Below are positions 33,890 to 44,400 of a stretch of 64,000 nucleotides of DNA, in pieces. Positions within the stretch are counted from its first letter, which is position 1. Each line of letters begins with the position of its first letter. The DNA is from JBBQYD01 sp942493075. GTDB lineage: Bacteria > Verrucomicrobiota > Verrucomicrobiia > Limisphaerales > UBA8199. The stretch is from assembly GCA_942493075.1 (NCBI GenBank), contig OW818681.1, positions 5,952,001 through 6,016,000 of the forward strand, read 5' to 3'. The notes below the pieces were generated by a model. The model saw nothing but the letters and a program-made list of their open reading frames with translations, was not told the DNA's origin and did not search any database. A program made the position numbers and the translations under genes.

Positions 33890-34017
33890 CCGTACTGTTG
33901 GTAACCGCGCGTTCCAGTCAATGTCATTCCTGGTGGTTCTGGTTTGCGCCTTTGCGGCGCAAACCAGAACCACCAGGAATTTTTCTATTTTAGGCCTAAA
34001 GGTTACCAACAGTACGG
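33890..34017. repeat. 128-bp nested palindromic element
   Basis: Outer 17-bp perfect arms (33890-33906 and 34001-34017; CCGTACTGTTGGTAACC) enclose an inner 25-bp perfect hairpin (33926-33950 and 33956-33980) with a 5-base loop TTTGC, whose arms begin ATTCCTGGTGG. The inner stem is followed by TTTTT. The region contains no gene. It could be a MITE-like element or a very strong bidirectional terminator for ald. Confidence 0.7.
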
Positions 34018-34204
34018 ATTCCTGTTCGGTCGGCATCCCTGCAATCGGATGGCAGCACCCGTGAGAAAGCCGAATGCCAAATCAGGACTTATCCTGCGGT
34101 GCCAGACGTCTCGGTGCCCCCCCTGTTTTCAAGGCACGCCAAGGAGAGGACGCCTGACGCTGCACCGCAAGGTGCCCCATTACGGATCACGCATTACGGA
34201 TTAG

Positions 34205-34594
34205 CAGCGGCCCCGCATCTCCGACCCCGAGGTTCTTAAGTTCATTGGAAGCTCGACCGTTGGAACAAAACTCTCGGGTACCCTGACTCCGCAGCAAATG
34301 CAGCAAGATGATGTACGGATTGGTTCCAGGTTCTACATCCACGCAGGCCGCCTGGTTTACAGTGACTCCGCAGCTCGGATGATCGCGTTGAACATTTCGG
34401 TCTCGCTGGCAGGAATCGCCTGGGCTTTGCTCGGATTGACTCGCGGCTCACTAGACGTGAATGAACGCCGGATACTCCGGTGGCGCATGGGCTCCATGGC
34501 AATATGCGCGCTACTCGGAGTAACTATCTTCCTACACCTCCCCACAGTGGAGGTGGTTATGCGGCCCGCCCCCACAGGAACGGATGATGGATGA
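34205..34594 (+). CDS. Possible remnant of a small membrane protein
   Basis: The frame is open from 34205 to the stop at 34594, but the only ATG is at 34298 (98 residues), while the upstream translation (ISDPEVLKFIGSSTVGTKLS) also looks like protein, so the true 5' end may be lost. Two hydrophobic segments are visible, around IALNISVSLAGIAWALLGL and SMAICALLGVTIFLHLP. No family recognised. It sits in repeat-rich DNA, which supports a decayed gene; a non-ATG start is also possible. Confidence 0.35.
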   Translation, partial: QRPRISDPEVLKFIGSSTVGTKLSGTLTPQQMQQDDVRIGSRFYIHAGRLVYSDSAARMIALNISVSLAGIAWALLGLTRGSLDVNERRILRWRMGSMAICALLGVTIFLHLPTVEVVMRPAPTGTDDG

Positions 34595-34693
34595 GTAGGG
34601 CTGGCTGATGCGGCCGGCGAGACGCTACTCGGACCCCTGTGACGCCGCGACTCTTTATTTTCCTCGTGCCCCGTCCGTGCAGCGTCCGTGGTT

Positions 34694-34758
34694 GGCCGTG
34701 TGCCGTCCGTGCTCACAAATCCACGCCACCCCCTGGTGGCCGCACCGCAAGGTGCCCC
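34694..34758. repeat. Dispersed GTCCGTG repeat plus GCACCGCAAGGTGC palindrome
   Basis: CCGTGTGCCGTCCGTGC followed by TCACA at 34694-34717 matches 5254-5277. GCACCGCAAGGTGCCCC at 34742-34758 is an exact 17-base repeat of 34162-34178. The palindrome lies just after the stop of the GH172 gene on the minus strand and could act as its 3' hairpin. Confidence 0.65.
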
Positions 34759-34760
34759 GC

Positions 34761-36791
34761 TTACCGTATCTTCTTCACCCTCACGTAATCCAAACCAAAC
34801 ATGTATGATTTCTCGGCCTTTTCGTTGGCGCCGATGGCTTTCACCACGATCTCGTTGTCCCCTTTCATAAGCTCAAATTCGCCCAACAACGCCTCCACAG
34901 TTGTCTGCACATCCGGTTCGTAGAAATCCATCGGACGATCCAGCGGCTTGCCATTGATGGTGATCTGGTGAATGCCGTAATCGCGCGCTTTCATGAACCT
35001 GGCGTAAACGCGATAAGTGCCGTCCGCCGGGGCCGCAAAACTCAGCGTTAGTGTGCCACCCGGCTTAACTCCCTCATGCCACCAAAGGTGTTTCTCATTG
35101 CTCAACCCGCCCCACTCCTGCGGATTAGCCGTGCCGTTCACTTTTACGACGCGCATCGATTCGCCTTCTATCGCACCCTCCACGCGGAACGGCTTATACG
35201 GCTCCATCGGACGCACCACAGCATCCTGTGCTTTGATTGGCGCAAACGTATCCTTGCTGCCCGGGGCCGCATACCAATAAGAGACCACGCCCATGTTCAC
35301 CCGGCATTTGTCGTTCCAATGCCACAGTTCCATGTCGAACTTGAAGCTCTTCTGATAGGGAATGCGATCGATGATATGGAAGCGGTTCACACTGGTGCGT
35401 CCATAATTGCCCGGGCCATCGCAGCGGGGCTGCGCATGATAGGCATGTGTGAACAAGCCCGGCCAGCACCAGGCATAACCATAATAATCTTCGGTGCCGG
35501 TGCCGAATGTGCTGGGGAACTTCTCGCCATCCACATAAATCTTCTCATCACCTTCACCCCACCAATCGCGGGTAGGATTATCGATGGTGAACGACGCGCC
35601 GGCGAATATTCCGCGGCCTTCAGCAGTCAGATAATTCCAATCGATCATCGGACGTGACGGCACATCCCATTGCACGCGCCATTTCGCATGGAAATGAAGG
35701 GAACGGTCGTTCCACTCATAGTCTTTGAGCGCGATTTCACCCGTCAAGGAAGCGTCTTCCTTGCTGTTGTTCACGAGCTCGATCACGGCTGACTCTTTGA
35801 ACGGCATGAACCAGTGGCAGTACATTTCGCCTTCCTTGGTCATCCCCAACGGCAATGTGGCAAACGGGTTCACCCCGGGCCCGGTTCCGAAGAAATCCCC
35901 AAGAGGTGCTTCCACACAGTTCTCCCCGTCGAAGCTGATCTTCACGATGATACCGCGCAACGCCGCCTCACGGTTTGGAGCCGATACGCGAAGCACAGTC
36001 CGGGTAAAGGCCATCGGCCCTGTGAAATCGCGCCGGTAACTCTGTCCCGCAGCCAGGTGAAGATCAAAATCCTCCACGTTCCCGCCAGTCGGGTTGCTCT
36101 GCGGGTTATCCAACCGCTCAGCGACCTGCTTGATCGATTGCTCCAGGGATTGGATCTGCGACGCCTGGAACGTCTCAACAGATGTTCCCGGCTCATACGT
36201 GCGGTAATTCACATGGTAATAGAAACCACCCTTGTCGCTGGTGATCTTGCAGCTTTTCCCATAAGGGATCGGGAAATACAGATTCCATCCCTTGCTGTAT
36301 TCACCGGCGATCGGTTTGGGCAACCCCGCGAACTTGCCGCCCAGCAGGTCGGTCATGGGCGTCTCGATCACCGGTTGCTCCGCGCCATCCAGATACACGC
36401 GGATCGTGCCTTCAGGATTCGCCGACCAAATCCGCACCACCGCGCCCGGACCTTTGGCGTCCATCATCACAAACTCCTGGCGAGAACCGTTGGTCTCTAC
36501 GCGGAGAAACTGCCCGGCATCGCCATTGGCAAACCAGTCATCCTGCGTCGGGTTCGCCGGAGACTTGGACTTGCGATCGTAAGAGGAGAATTGTTTGCAG
36601 GTGTAGGCAGGTTGCGGAAACTCCGCCATGCCCGCCAGGTCGGTCATTTCCTCCAACAACTTTGACGTGGTGATCGTTGATTGCGCGGAAGCAGACGCCA
36701 TAAGCGCCAGGGTCAAAAGGCAGGCCGATAATAAAGCCTGAGGCCGAAACGCCTTCGAAGTTTGCATGAGGGATAAGCGTGGGTGTTTCAT
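34761..36791 (-). CDS. Exported GH172 (DUF2961) family protein, paralogue A
   Basis: 676 residues; cleavable signal peptide ending near ALMASASA. The DUF2961 domain (about 45-480) has the two conserved acidic motifs WWGEGDEKIYVDGE (~410) and FGTGTEDYYGYAW (~430), whose Glu residues are catalytic in characterised GH172 fructofuranose- or arabinofuranose-acting enzymes. The C-terminal ~150 residues form a carbohydrate-binding-like beta-sandwich (DGTYRVYARFMKARDYGIHQI to MFGLDYVRV). Last gene of a four-gene operon, starting 12 bases after paralogue B. The substrate is unknown; fructan- or arabinan-like furanosides are possible. Confidence 0.88.
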   Translation of the reverse strand: MKHPRLSLMQTSKAFRPQALLSACLLTLALMASASAQSTITTSKLLEEMTDLAGMAEFPQPAYTCKQFSSYDRKSKSPANPTQDDWFANGDAGQFLRVETNGSRQEFVMMDAKGPGAVVRIWSANPEGTIRVYLDGAEQPVIETPMTDLLGGKFAGLPKPIAGEYSKGWNLYFPIPYGKSCKITSDKGGFYYHVNYRTYEPGTSVETFQASQIQSLEQSIKQVAERLDNPQSNPTGGNVEDFDLHLAAGQSYRRDFTGPMAFTRTVLRVSAPNREAALRGIIVKISFDGENCVEAPLGDFFGTGPGVNPFATLPLGMTKEGEMYCHWFMPFKESAVIELVNNSKEDASLTGEIALKDYEWNDRSLHFHAKWRVQWDVPSRPMIDWNYLTAEGRGIFAGASFTIDNPTRDWWGEGDEKIYVDGEKFPSTFGTGTEDYYGYAWCWPGLFTHAYHAQPRCDGPGNYGRTSVNRFHIIDRIPYQKSFKFDMELWHWNDKCRVNMGVVSYWYAAPGSKDTFAPIKAQDAVVRPMEPYKPFRVEGAIEGESMRVVKVNGTANPQEWGGLSNEKHLWWHEGVKPGGTLTLSFAAPADGTYRVYARFMKARDYGIHQITINGKPLDRPMDFYEPDVQTTVEALLGEFELMKGDNEIVVKAIGANEKAEKSYMFGLDYVRVKKIR

Positions 36792-36803
36792 GAGACTTTG
36801 ATA

Positions 36804-38477
36804 TCAACGATAGAGCTGGGGTTCTTTCTTCCAATCTTTGTCTTTGTCGTGCGCCATCTCTGTAACGCGTGGACGCCGCTCGCGCAAGCGAAGGGATTCG
36901 ATACCGCAATAATAGCCGCCGGATTGCGGGCTCCTGCCGACGCATTCCAGCCGGACAACGTGATTGCCGGGCTCCGGCCAGAAATCGAGCAGGTGGACTT
37001 CCTCGTTGGCGACTTTGCTGGCGAACAAATCGATGGCGCCACCGATCTTCACGCCATCCAGAAAGGCCTGGTACCGACCGAAGTCCTCAGCCTTGGTCAT
37101 GTTCAATAACAAGCGGAGCGGCTCTTTGGTTTTGACCTGGAACGGGATCTCCAGCCAGGCACCGGTGGCGATCTCCGGCTGATAGAACAATTGCGTCCCG
37201 GGATATAGATCGATCTGCTGAGTGGTCACCTTGCCCTCACCGTGATGTTTTGCGTCGGTGAACTCCCGGGCATAGACCACAGTGCGTTCGATGTTGGGCA
37301 GGACACGTTCCTTGGCGTGCGGTGCGCGCGCGCTGAACGTCGGCTTTCCCGTCTGATACCAGAACGCAACGCTGGAGAAATCATCCTCGCGCTCGTTCCA
37401 ACTGTTGGACTTGTATTGCGGGTTCTCGTCGGGAGAGATCCAGCCGAAATGCTCAAAGGTTACCTTAATGCCTGTGTTGAACACGATGGGGTCATTGATG
37501 TGCCAGCGGTACGCACTGGTATGCCCGCCCACGATACCCCATTGATCGAAGTAAGGCACTCCGAAGTAAGGCGTGCTGGTGGTTTGAAGACCCCATGCCG
37601 AAAGAAAGTAGTCTTCCGTACCGGTGCCCCAGATCGAAGCCTTGCCTTCACCATCGATGTAGATCTTTTCATCCCCTTCCCCGAACCAGGCCGGGCTCCG
37701 GGTGCGCACCGAGAGCACTGTACCTACAAAGTGGCCTTTGCCCTTCGTGTCCAGAACCACGTAATCCACACCCTTTCGAACCGGGTATTCCTGACGGTAC
37801 TGCGCGTAGAAATAGGGAGTGTCCTTGGCTAGCTTCGTTTTCTTGATCCAATCGATGTTGTAATAGAGGAGGCTGATTTGTTTGGCACTTTGATTGACTA
37901 TCTCAATCCGTGCCGATTTCTTAAAGGGCATCCGCCAGTAACAATTGTAGGAGTCCGCGTCTTCCACAATCACCGGGAGGCTGACCACTGAACTGCGTTT
38001 GCCAAAGCTATTGGCAAAAAAATCCCCCACGGGGGCCTCAACTGCTGGCCGTTCGTCCCCATCCCAATACATGCGCAGGAGCATTTCCTGGTGATTGGCG
38101 GCGCCGTTCTTGGCCCAATCCTGCGGCTCGGGTCCCAGGAACGTAATCCAAATATGCGTGATCACCCCCGGGCCTTTTTCATCCATCAACACATGGGTCT
38201 CGCCCGGAGGCACAGTGAAGTTGTCGAAATTGCTCGGCTCTTCCAGATCGCCCTTGGGCTCGGCGCGGGGATAGATCCGGCGTGGCGCGGTGCCGCGGCG
38301 CGATTCACCCACGCGCATGGTGGACGTGTTGCGCATTGAGCGACCCTCCTGCGGCTGGGCCAACTCTTCCATGATTCCTCCCGCGGCCGGCCACGCAGCG
38401 GAGAGGGTGAGCGCCACCAGGGCCAATATCATCGGATTACTGTTTTTGCGGGGTTGCATAGGGCTAGTTCTGTTCAT
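36804..38477 (-). CDS. Exported GH172 (DUF2961) family protein, paralogue B
   Basis: 557 residues, the shortest paralogue. A signal-peptide-like hydrophobic stretch (MILALVALTLSAAW) is at about 16-32. The GH172 motifs FGEGDEKIYIDGEG (~266) and WGTGTEDYFLSAWG (~286) are intact. Unlike paralogues A and C, it lacks the first beta-sandwich lobe before the core, and its C-terminal module (EDFGRYQAFLDG to GYYCGIESLRLR) is short. GGAAAGG six bases before the ATG supports the start. It begins 16 bases after paralogue C's stop. Substrate unknown. Confidence 0.87.
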   Translation of the reverse strand: MNRTSPMQPRKNSNPMILALVALTLSAAWPAAGGIMEELAQPQEGRSMRNTSTMRVGESRRGTAPRRIYPRAEPKGDLEEPSNFDNFTVPPGETHVLMDEKGPGVITHIWITFLGPEPQDWAKNGAANHQEMLLRMYWDGDERPAVEAPVGDFFANSFGKRSSVVSLPVIVEDADSYNCYWRMPFKKSARIEIVNQSAKQISLLYYNIDWIKKTKLAKDTPYFYAQYRQEYPVRKGVDYVVLDTKGKGHFVGTVLSVRTRSPAWFGEGDEKIYIDGEGKASIWGTGTEDYFLSAWGLQTTSTPYFGVPYFDQWGIVGGHTSAYRWHINDPIVFNTGIKVTFEHFGWISPDENPQYKSNSWNEREDDFSSVAFWYQTGKPTFSARAPHAKERVLPNIERTVVYAREFTDAKHHGEGKVTTQQIDLYPGTQLFYQPEIATGAWLEIPFQVKTKEPLRLLLNMTKAEDFGRYQAFLDGVKIGGAIDLFASKVANEEVHLLDFWPEPGNHVVRLECVGRSPQSGGYYCGIESLRLRERRPRVTEMAHDKDKDWKKEPQLYR

Positions 38478-38493
38478 TCGTTGCCTTTCCGTG

Positions 38494-41391
38494 TCATTCC
38501 TTCACAACCACATGATCGATTCCCATCAAATACCCCTTCGATTGCGGATGCTGTCCAACCACTTGAAAACGCAGCACGTGGCGTCCAGCGCCGAGTTCCA
38601 CTTTTCCGAGCCGGGTAGGTTCCCCGGGCAACACCGTGGCAGCATACGTATCCACCGCGGGCCCAAGCGGCTCGTTATCCAGGAACGCCTGGATGATCCC
38701 ATAATCCCAGGACTTTGTATACTTCGCGGTTAACTCGTAAGTGCCTGCCTTGGGGATCTCGAGCGCCACATCTATCCAGCTCTTCAGTTCAGAGGGGATG
38801 ACCCAAAACTGATGGCCGCCGGAATAGCTCACGCCCAAATCCTGCCCGCGGTAGTCGCATTTGCTCTTGCCGATCACCTGCCCCCACACGCCTGCCGCTG
38901 TGCCAGGTCCCAGAATGTCGGGCTCCCAGCGGAAGTAATCCAGGCTCGCTTCCCAGCCTTTGGATGCATGGCGATTCACCACACGAATCTCAACCTCATT
39001 TGCCCCCGCAGGCACAGGCCCTAAGGGCAGGATGGAAGGACCAAGCTCGCGCTTCTCCGCGTATAAATCAAACGTGGGGCCAATAGCGCGCCCACCAGCA
39101 AAAGCCTGGATGATCCCTCCGCTCGGACTCAGCATCGGGCGCACGCCCAGAACATACGGATTCGAGGGACGCTGATCCAATTTCACAGTGAATCCTTGCC
39201 CGGCCTTTGCGGCGTTGAACTCGAGCACCCGCCCTGCGCTCACGCCGGGGATCGGGTCGCTGGCCTTCGGCGCTGATCCCTTTTCCAGAGGCTGAACAAT
39301 CACCATCTCTTCAGCTTCAAGCGCATCGGTGAAGCGCTTGGCCGGCAGGAGCTGCAGCGCATCGAAAATGGCTTCGCCATCGCCGGCTGCTGCCAATTTG
39401 AACACGTGCGTTCCGCCCGTCAGATAGACACCTTCGAGCTCCGTTTCAGAGTCGCTCGGCCGCGCGATCACTGCCAACGCCTTCCCGGCCACACTCAGTC
39501 CGAGAGGTGCGGCTCCCTTCTCCGGCGTCGTGTGGAGATGTGGGAGATAAACGCCATTGGTGCTCACTTCAACTGTGAACTCGGCCACCCGGGCTCCTTT
39601 TTTGACCTGCCCAAAGCTCACGGCTTGTTCGCGATCGAACTCATATTCACGTTTGGCATCTGTCACCCGTTTGGCGCGCCCTGCATTTACCTCATTCCGC
39701 AACAGCACTTCGGCCTGATGAGCGAAGATCAATCCAAGCCCGATTGTCCGCGTATCATCCTGTGTGATCGCAGCGAAAATATTCGTCTGGTAACTCATGC
39801 GCCGGGGGGGATCGGCCGGCTCACTGCCCCCGGTGAAAGTCACCCCGCGCAATTGCTCAAAGGTCGGCGTCTTCTCAGCCTGATACCAGAACGTCGTGGA
39901 GCTGTAATCGTACTGTCCGCGCGGGCCAACCCCGTTCGGCCCGTAATTCTCAATCGTCATCCGCATGCGCTTGTTGAACGGCACAAGATCGGTGAAATGC
40001 CACCGGTAATTGCATGTGCGTCCGTCCACCGAAGCCGATGCGCCATAGCTGGGACCAGACAGGTAGCGAATGCCCCAGGCGTCTCCAAAATAATCTTCCG
40101 ATCCTGTGCCGATGTAGGGCGGGAAATCATCGTCATCGACCCAGATCATCTCATCGCCTTCACCCCACCAACCCTCCAACGGATGCTCGATCGGCAAAGA
40201 GACTCCTACGAAATGACCGCGCCCTGCCGTTTCTAACAACGGATAATCGAAGCGCACCAGGTCGGACTCATGCCGCCAGCGGGCATAAAAGTAGAGTGTG
40301 TCCTCGGACCACTCAGCGCGTGGCGCCCAATCCACCTGCAGTTCAAAAGTCGCAGGCGCCTCAAGCAGGTTCTGCAGCTTGAACTCCGCCGATTCTTTGA
40401 AAGGCATCGGGAAGAACTGATACGCCTGCCCCTTCTGGCAACCGGCTGGAACAGCCCCATACTCCGCGGGCTCGAAGTCGAATCCGAAAAACGGCCCGAG
40501 CGGAGTATGGATCTGCGGCCAGTCCGACCTATCCCAGACCCCTGTAAGAATCACTTTGCGCCACGCATAACGTTGCGTTGAATCCACCTTCGCCCGCACG
40601 GCTCGAACCACTCCTCCCTGGTCCGCCGACCAGACTTTCACGGTTTCACCCGGAGCAAGGGTCACTGTTTTCTTGAAGCTCTTCGTTCCCGGCAGCGGCG
40701 CTTTGGGATCACGCCCCGGATGCGACCACACATCCGCCACCTTCTGCATGGCCTGCCTCTCGGATTCGCTCAAAGGCAACCGGAAGCTTGCGACCGGTTG
40801 ATCCTTCGGGAGCGTCACGTAGTTGAAATGGTAATACTCCCCGTGCGGCTTATCGGCTGTGATCTTGATATGCCGCGCAAACGGGATCGGCAGATAACAG
40901 TCGGAAGCCGATTGCGGGTTGTCACGGCGATAGACCAGCGGTTTGATGAACGGGTAGAGTTGTCCGTCGAAAAGATCGGGAAAATTCCATTCGAAACTCG
41001 GAGTGGTCGCACCATCCAGATAGACCCGGATCTTGCCCATTGGGTTTGCGGACCAGATCCGGTAAACCACGCCCGGCCCTTCGAGGTCCATCATCACGGC
41101 TTCGCCATTGGGCTCCACCCGCAGGTATTGCCCCACATCACCGTTAGCGCCCCATTGCGTGTGCGAACGCCGGTCCCAACTCGAGAATAGCCCTCCACGG
41201 CTCCCGGTTTGCATGACGGTCAGGCGGTCGAGGTCCGTCAGATGCTGGAGCACATCTTCATAGCTCTTCGGCTCCGCTCCGATGCCCGGGCCCGCTGTTA
41301 CCAGCAGGCACAGCAACGCACTGCCCAAACGACCGGCCACGCTACCCTGCGCAGGCCTCTTCCCGAGTGTTTCGTCGTGATCCATAGACAT
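38494..41391 (-). CDS. Exported GH172 (DUF2961) family protein, paralogue C with extra C-terminal domains
   Basis: 965 residues. An N-terminal hydrophobic segment (about 20-38, ALLCLLVTAGPGIGA) acts as signal peptide after a polar n-region. The GH172 core carries WWGEGDEMIWVDDDD (~412) and IGTGSEDYFGDAWG (~430). After about residue 590, three beta-sandwich/CBM-like segments follow, the last ending GYLMGIDHVVVKE in the manner of paralogues A and B. The stop is 16 bases before paralogue B and the start is 21 bases after the GH116-like gene. It is the most elaborate member of the set. Confidence 0.87.
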   Translation of the reverse strand: MSMDHDETLGKRPAQGSVAGRLGSALLCLLVTAGPGIGAEPKSYEDVLQHLTDLDRLTVMQTGSRGGLFSSWDRRSHTQWGANGDVGQYLRVEPNGEAVMMDLEGPGVVYRIWSANPMGKIRVYLDGATTPSFEWNFPDLFDGQLYPFIKPLVYRRDNPQSASDCYLPIPFARHIKITADKPHGEYYHFNYVTLPKDQPVASFRLPLSESERQAMQKVADVWSHPGRDPKAPLPGTKSFKKTVTLAPGETVKVWSADQGGVVRAVRAKVDSTQRYAWRKVILTGVWDRSDWPQIHTPLGPFFGFDFEPAEYGAVPAGCQKGQAYQFFPMPFKESAEFKLQNLLEAPATFELQVDWAPRAEWSEDTLYFYARWRHESDLVRFDYPLLETAGRGHFVGVSLPIEHPLEGWWGEGDEMIWVDDDDFPPYIGTGSEDYFGDAWGIRYLSGPSYGASASVDGRTCNYRWHFTDLVPFNKRMRMTIENYGPNGVGPRGQYDYSSTTFWYQAEKTPTFEQLRGVTFTGGSEPADPPRRMSYQTNIFAAITQDDTRTIGLGLIFAHQAEVLLRNEVNAGRAKRVTDAKREYEFDREQAVSFGQVKKGARVAEFTVEVSTNGVYLPHLHTTPEKGAAPLGLSVAGKALAVIARPSDSETELEGVYLTGGTHVFKLAAAGDGEAIFDALQLLPAKRFTDALEAEEMVIVQPLEKGSAPKASDPIPGVSAGRVLEFNAAKAGQGFTVKLDQRPSNPYVLGVRPMLSPSGGIIQAFAGGRAIGPTFDLYAEKRELGPSILPLGPVPAGANEVEIRVVNRHASKGWEASLDYFRWEPDILGPGTAAGVWGQVIGKSKCDYRGQDLGVSYSGGHQFWVIPSELKSWIDVALEIPKAGTYELTAKYTKSWDYGIIQAFLDNEPLGPAVDTYAATVLPGEPTRLGKVELGAGRHVLRFQVVGQHPQSKGYLMGIDHVVVKE

Positions 41392-41412
41392 TCCTCGAAT
41401 TCGATGAACACC

Positions 41413-44400
41413 TCAGCTCAGCACCACACTGAGAACGTCGTCTGCTTTGAGAACGGTTTCTTTCTCCAGCTTGATCAAGGCGCGCGTGCCCTTCCGCTCA
41501 ATAGACGCAGGAATGCTGCGCTGGCCCACACGCACTTGGATTTGGTTCCCAGTCTGGTTTTCCACCATTTCGAATGCAAGAGTCTTCAAGCGGAGCTTGC
41601 CGTAGCGAAGCGTGAGTATCTCGGTCTGCTTGCCACCCTGCCGGGTTTGGGCAAACGTCCCCCATCCTTCGGCTGTTGTGAACGGCGCATGAAACCGCTC
41701 AGGCGAAAGCTTTGGCGCAAACCCCAGATGCCCTTTCGGCGCGTGATGCTCATACCCGCAAGCCGCCAGGAAACTGCCGTGGCTCGCCATGGCGCGTGTG
41801 TAGTGATCGGAGCATTCAACCTCGTTATAGGGATTGCGGCGGGCGGCGTGATGCCGGTCATGCAGGATGCGGGTGATCACGAACGCTTTCTCAACCATCC
41901 CTTCCCAGATCATGTGCGCGGCCAACTGATGCTCCTGGCCAGTCCACACCTCATTGAAATAGTAACCGAAGCCGCCACTCCCGGTCGCCTTCTCGGCGCT
42001 GCCGCGCGGGAACGTGGTCATAACCACGCCGCCTTCTCCCGCCATGGCATACCAGCGCCCGCCTTTGATGGCCGCATTCTCCCGGAACGGCCCGACATCT
42101 GGAGTGAAATTATACTTCCAGATCGCCTCCAGCGCTGAAAGCGTCTCCTTCGCCTCAGTCACACGCGGCAAGCCCACCTGCAACGCCCAGGCTTGGCCCA
42201 TCAACTGGTCGATGTGACAGCCATCGTTCGTATTAGTGGCATTGGGATGGCTCGGATCAGGTTTGTGGATGAAGTATTCGCCGTTGTAGAGCTGTTTGAC
42301 AAGCTCCCGGGAACCGCTTTCAGATATGCGCCGGCAACGTCCGGCGAAATCCTTATCGCCCATTTCGGTCGCCATCGCCTCACCGGCTCGAAGAGCCGCT
42401 ATGTAGAATGAGCTGATCCACGCCATCGGCCCGAACCAGGCCGCATCGAGCGTGTTATACTGCTCGCCTTCCAACAACCCGTCCTCCCCGCCATCCAACC
42501 CGATCATGTACTCGATCGACTTCTTTATCCGCGGCCATGTGGCCTTGAGATACTTAGCGTCGGGGGACATTTGATGCTCGCGCCACGCCCTGAGGATCAC
42601 GCCGCATTGGCCGTCGTGAGCCACATGCCGCGCACATTCGCCCCGGTAATCCGTGGCGCCGTTCTCGTGCCACGCCGTGCCGAAATCGGTCCGCTCGCGC
42701 AGGTCGCGTTCCAACTCCGGGAATATGCGCGCTACGGAGTGGGCATAATTCCAGACATGCTGGCAGGTGCCCTGGCAGCAGTACACGCCTTCAAATGCGT
42801 AAAACCTGCCCGTGTCGAATTGATAGCAAGTGCTGGTTGCCAGTGTGCAAATCGGTGCAAACGTTCGGTCCAGGAACCAGTAGGGCAGAGTCGAATCATA
42901 CCAGGTCTGGTTCCACAACCTTGTTTCCGCCGCTAGCCGCGGGAATTCATTGGCCAAATAAGTCGCCACTTCCCCAGCCGACTTGAACTGTTTGGCATAG
43001 CTGCGGCGCAGTTTCTCTATGCCTTCGAGCCCGCCTATTGCCCGGCGCAGCAGCCCCGGGAAGTACCAGGCCACAATGAACGCGGCTTCTCCCGTGGCGC
43101 CCGGAGCCAGCGTCAGCTTGCGCCCCACGGCACCGATTAATTTGCGCCCAAACGGCATGACAGCCTCTTTTTCATCGGAGGGCGTTGCGTCCGCGAAGAG
43201 CGCCTCAGCGGGCTCCACAGCGATCCTCGGGCGGGCGTAAGCCTGCGCCTCGTCCCCCATCACCGCCAATGCCATCGAGCCGAAATCCTCACGCTCATCC
43301 AGCGCCATCTTTGCCGAAGGCGGTTCATCCGTGAATGTGATCTGATCCACATTAATGTGGCCCCAACCTTCGGTTTCCTGGTCCACGATCTCGAGCTTGC
43401 CTATGCGGCCTTCCAGTTCTGCCACATCCCATTCCTTTGGTTCAAGTCGCTCATCATTCTCTCCCGTGGCCGTGCGTGCTGTGCGGCCATCCAAGATCAG
43501 GTTCATGCAAGTGCCATTCCCATGGGCGCCGCCGCCAATCAGAAATGCGATGTACTTGCGCTCGATCTTGAACGTGGGGGAAGTCAGCTTGCCCTTCGCT
43601 TTGTCCCCTTGCAGAAACGAGTTCACAAGCCGTTCGCCCTTGAACCCGTCCACACTCTGCTGGTCCGGCAGCGTGCCCTTGGCCGGCTCAGTTCCGAATG
43701 CCTCGCCCTCAGGCTTCCATTCGCCGTAGCCTTTCTCAAAGGTCTCATACACGATTTCCGAACGCGGCTTGGGCTGATCTTTAGCCGGGTACTGCTCTGC
43801 GGTTCCATGCACCAGGGCCAAACCCTTCTCCCGCATGACACGATTGCGCCGTTGCCCCAGTCCAACGCGGGCGCTGCCAAGGCTCACGGCGTTCTCTATC
43901 CAGCCTGCCAGCTCGATCTCCTGTTTCTCAGTGCTTGTGTTCTTGACGGTGAACCGCATCACGGTGGCGGGCAATGCGGAATCAGCCACATTCAATGGAA
44001 TGAACGGTGAGAACGCCTCCAACGAAACCGTTACGGGCAACGCCGGATCTTGGTAATCCACAAAAGCCATCGGATATTGCCCGCGGAAACCAATGTGCCG
44101 CGGATCGAATCCGCGCGAATCCAGCGTGCGCACTTGGCTCTTCCCGCCGCTCGTGAACTTGATCGCGAACCCTTGCTCGATCGGCGCTAAAGGTTTCGGC
44201 GGATGCGCATAGTTCGGCCCGCCCGTACTCGAGAAATGCCCCGCCTGCGGCAGATTAAAAATATCCCAGTGCCAAAGCCGGCCATCGCCGCCCAGGTAAA
44301 GCTGCCCGGCACAGATGCCACCCACAGGCATGCCGATCTTCTCCAGCTCCGCCCCGCGATAAACCGTCGGCTCCCCACGCTCGAACAATGACTTCACCCA

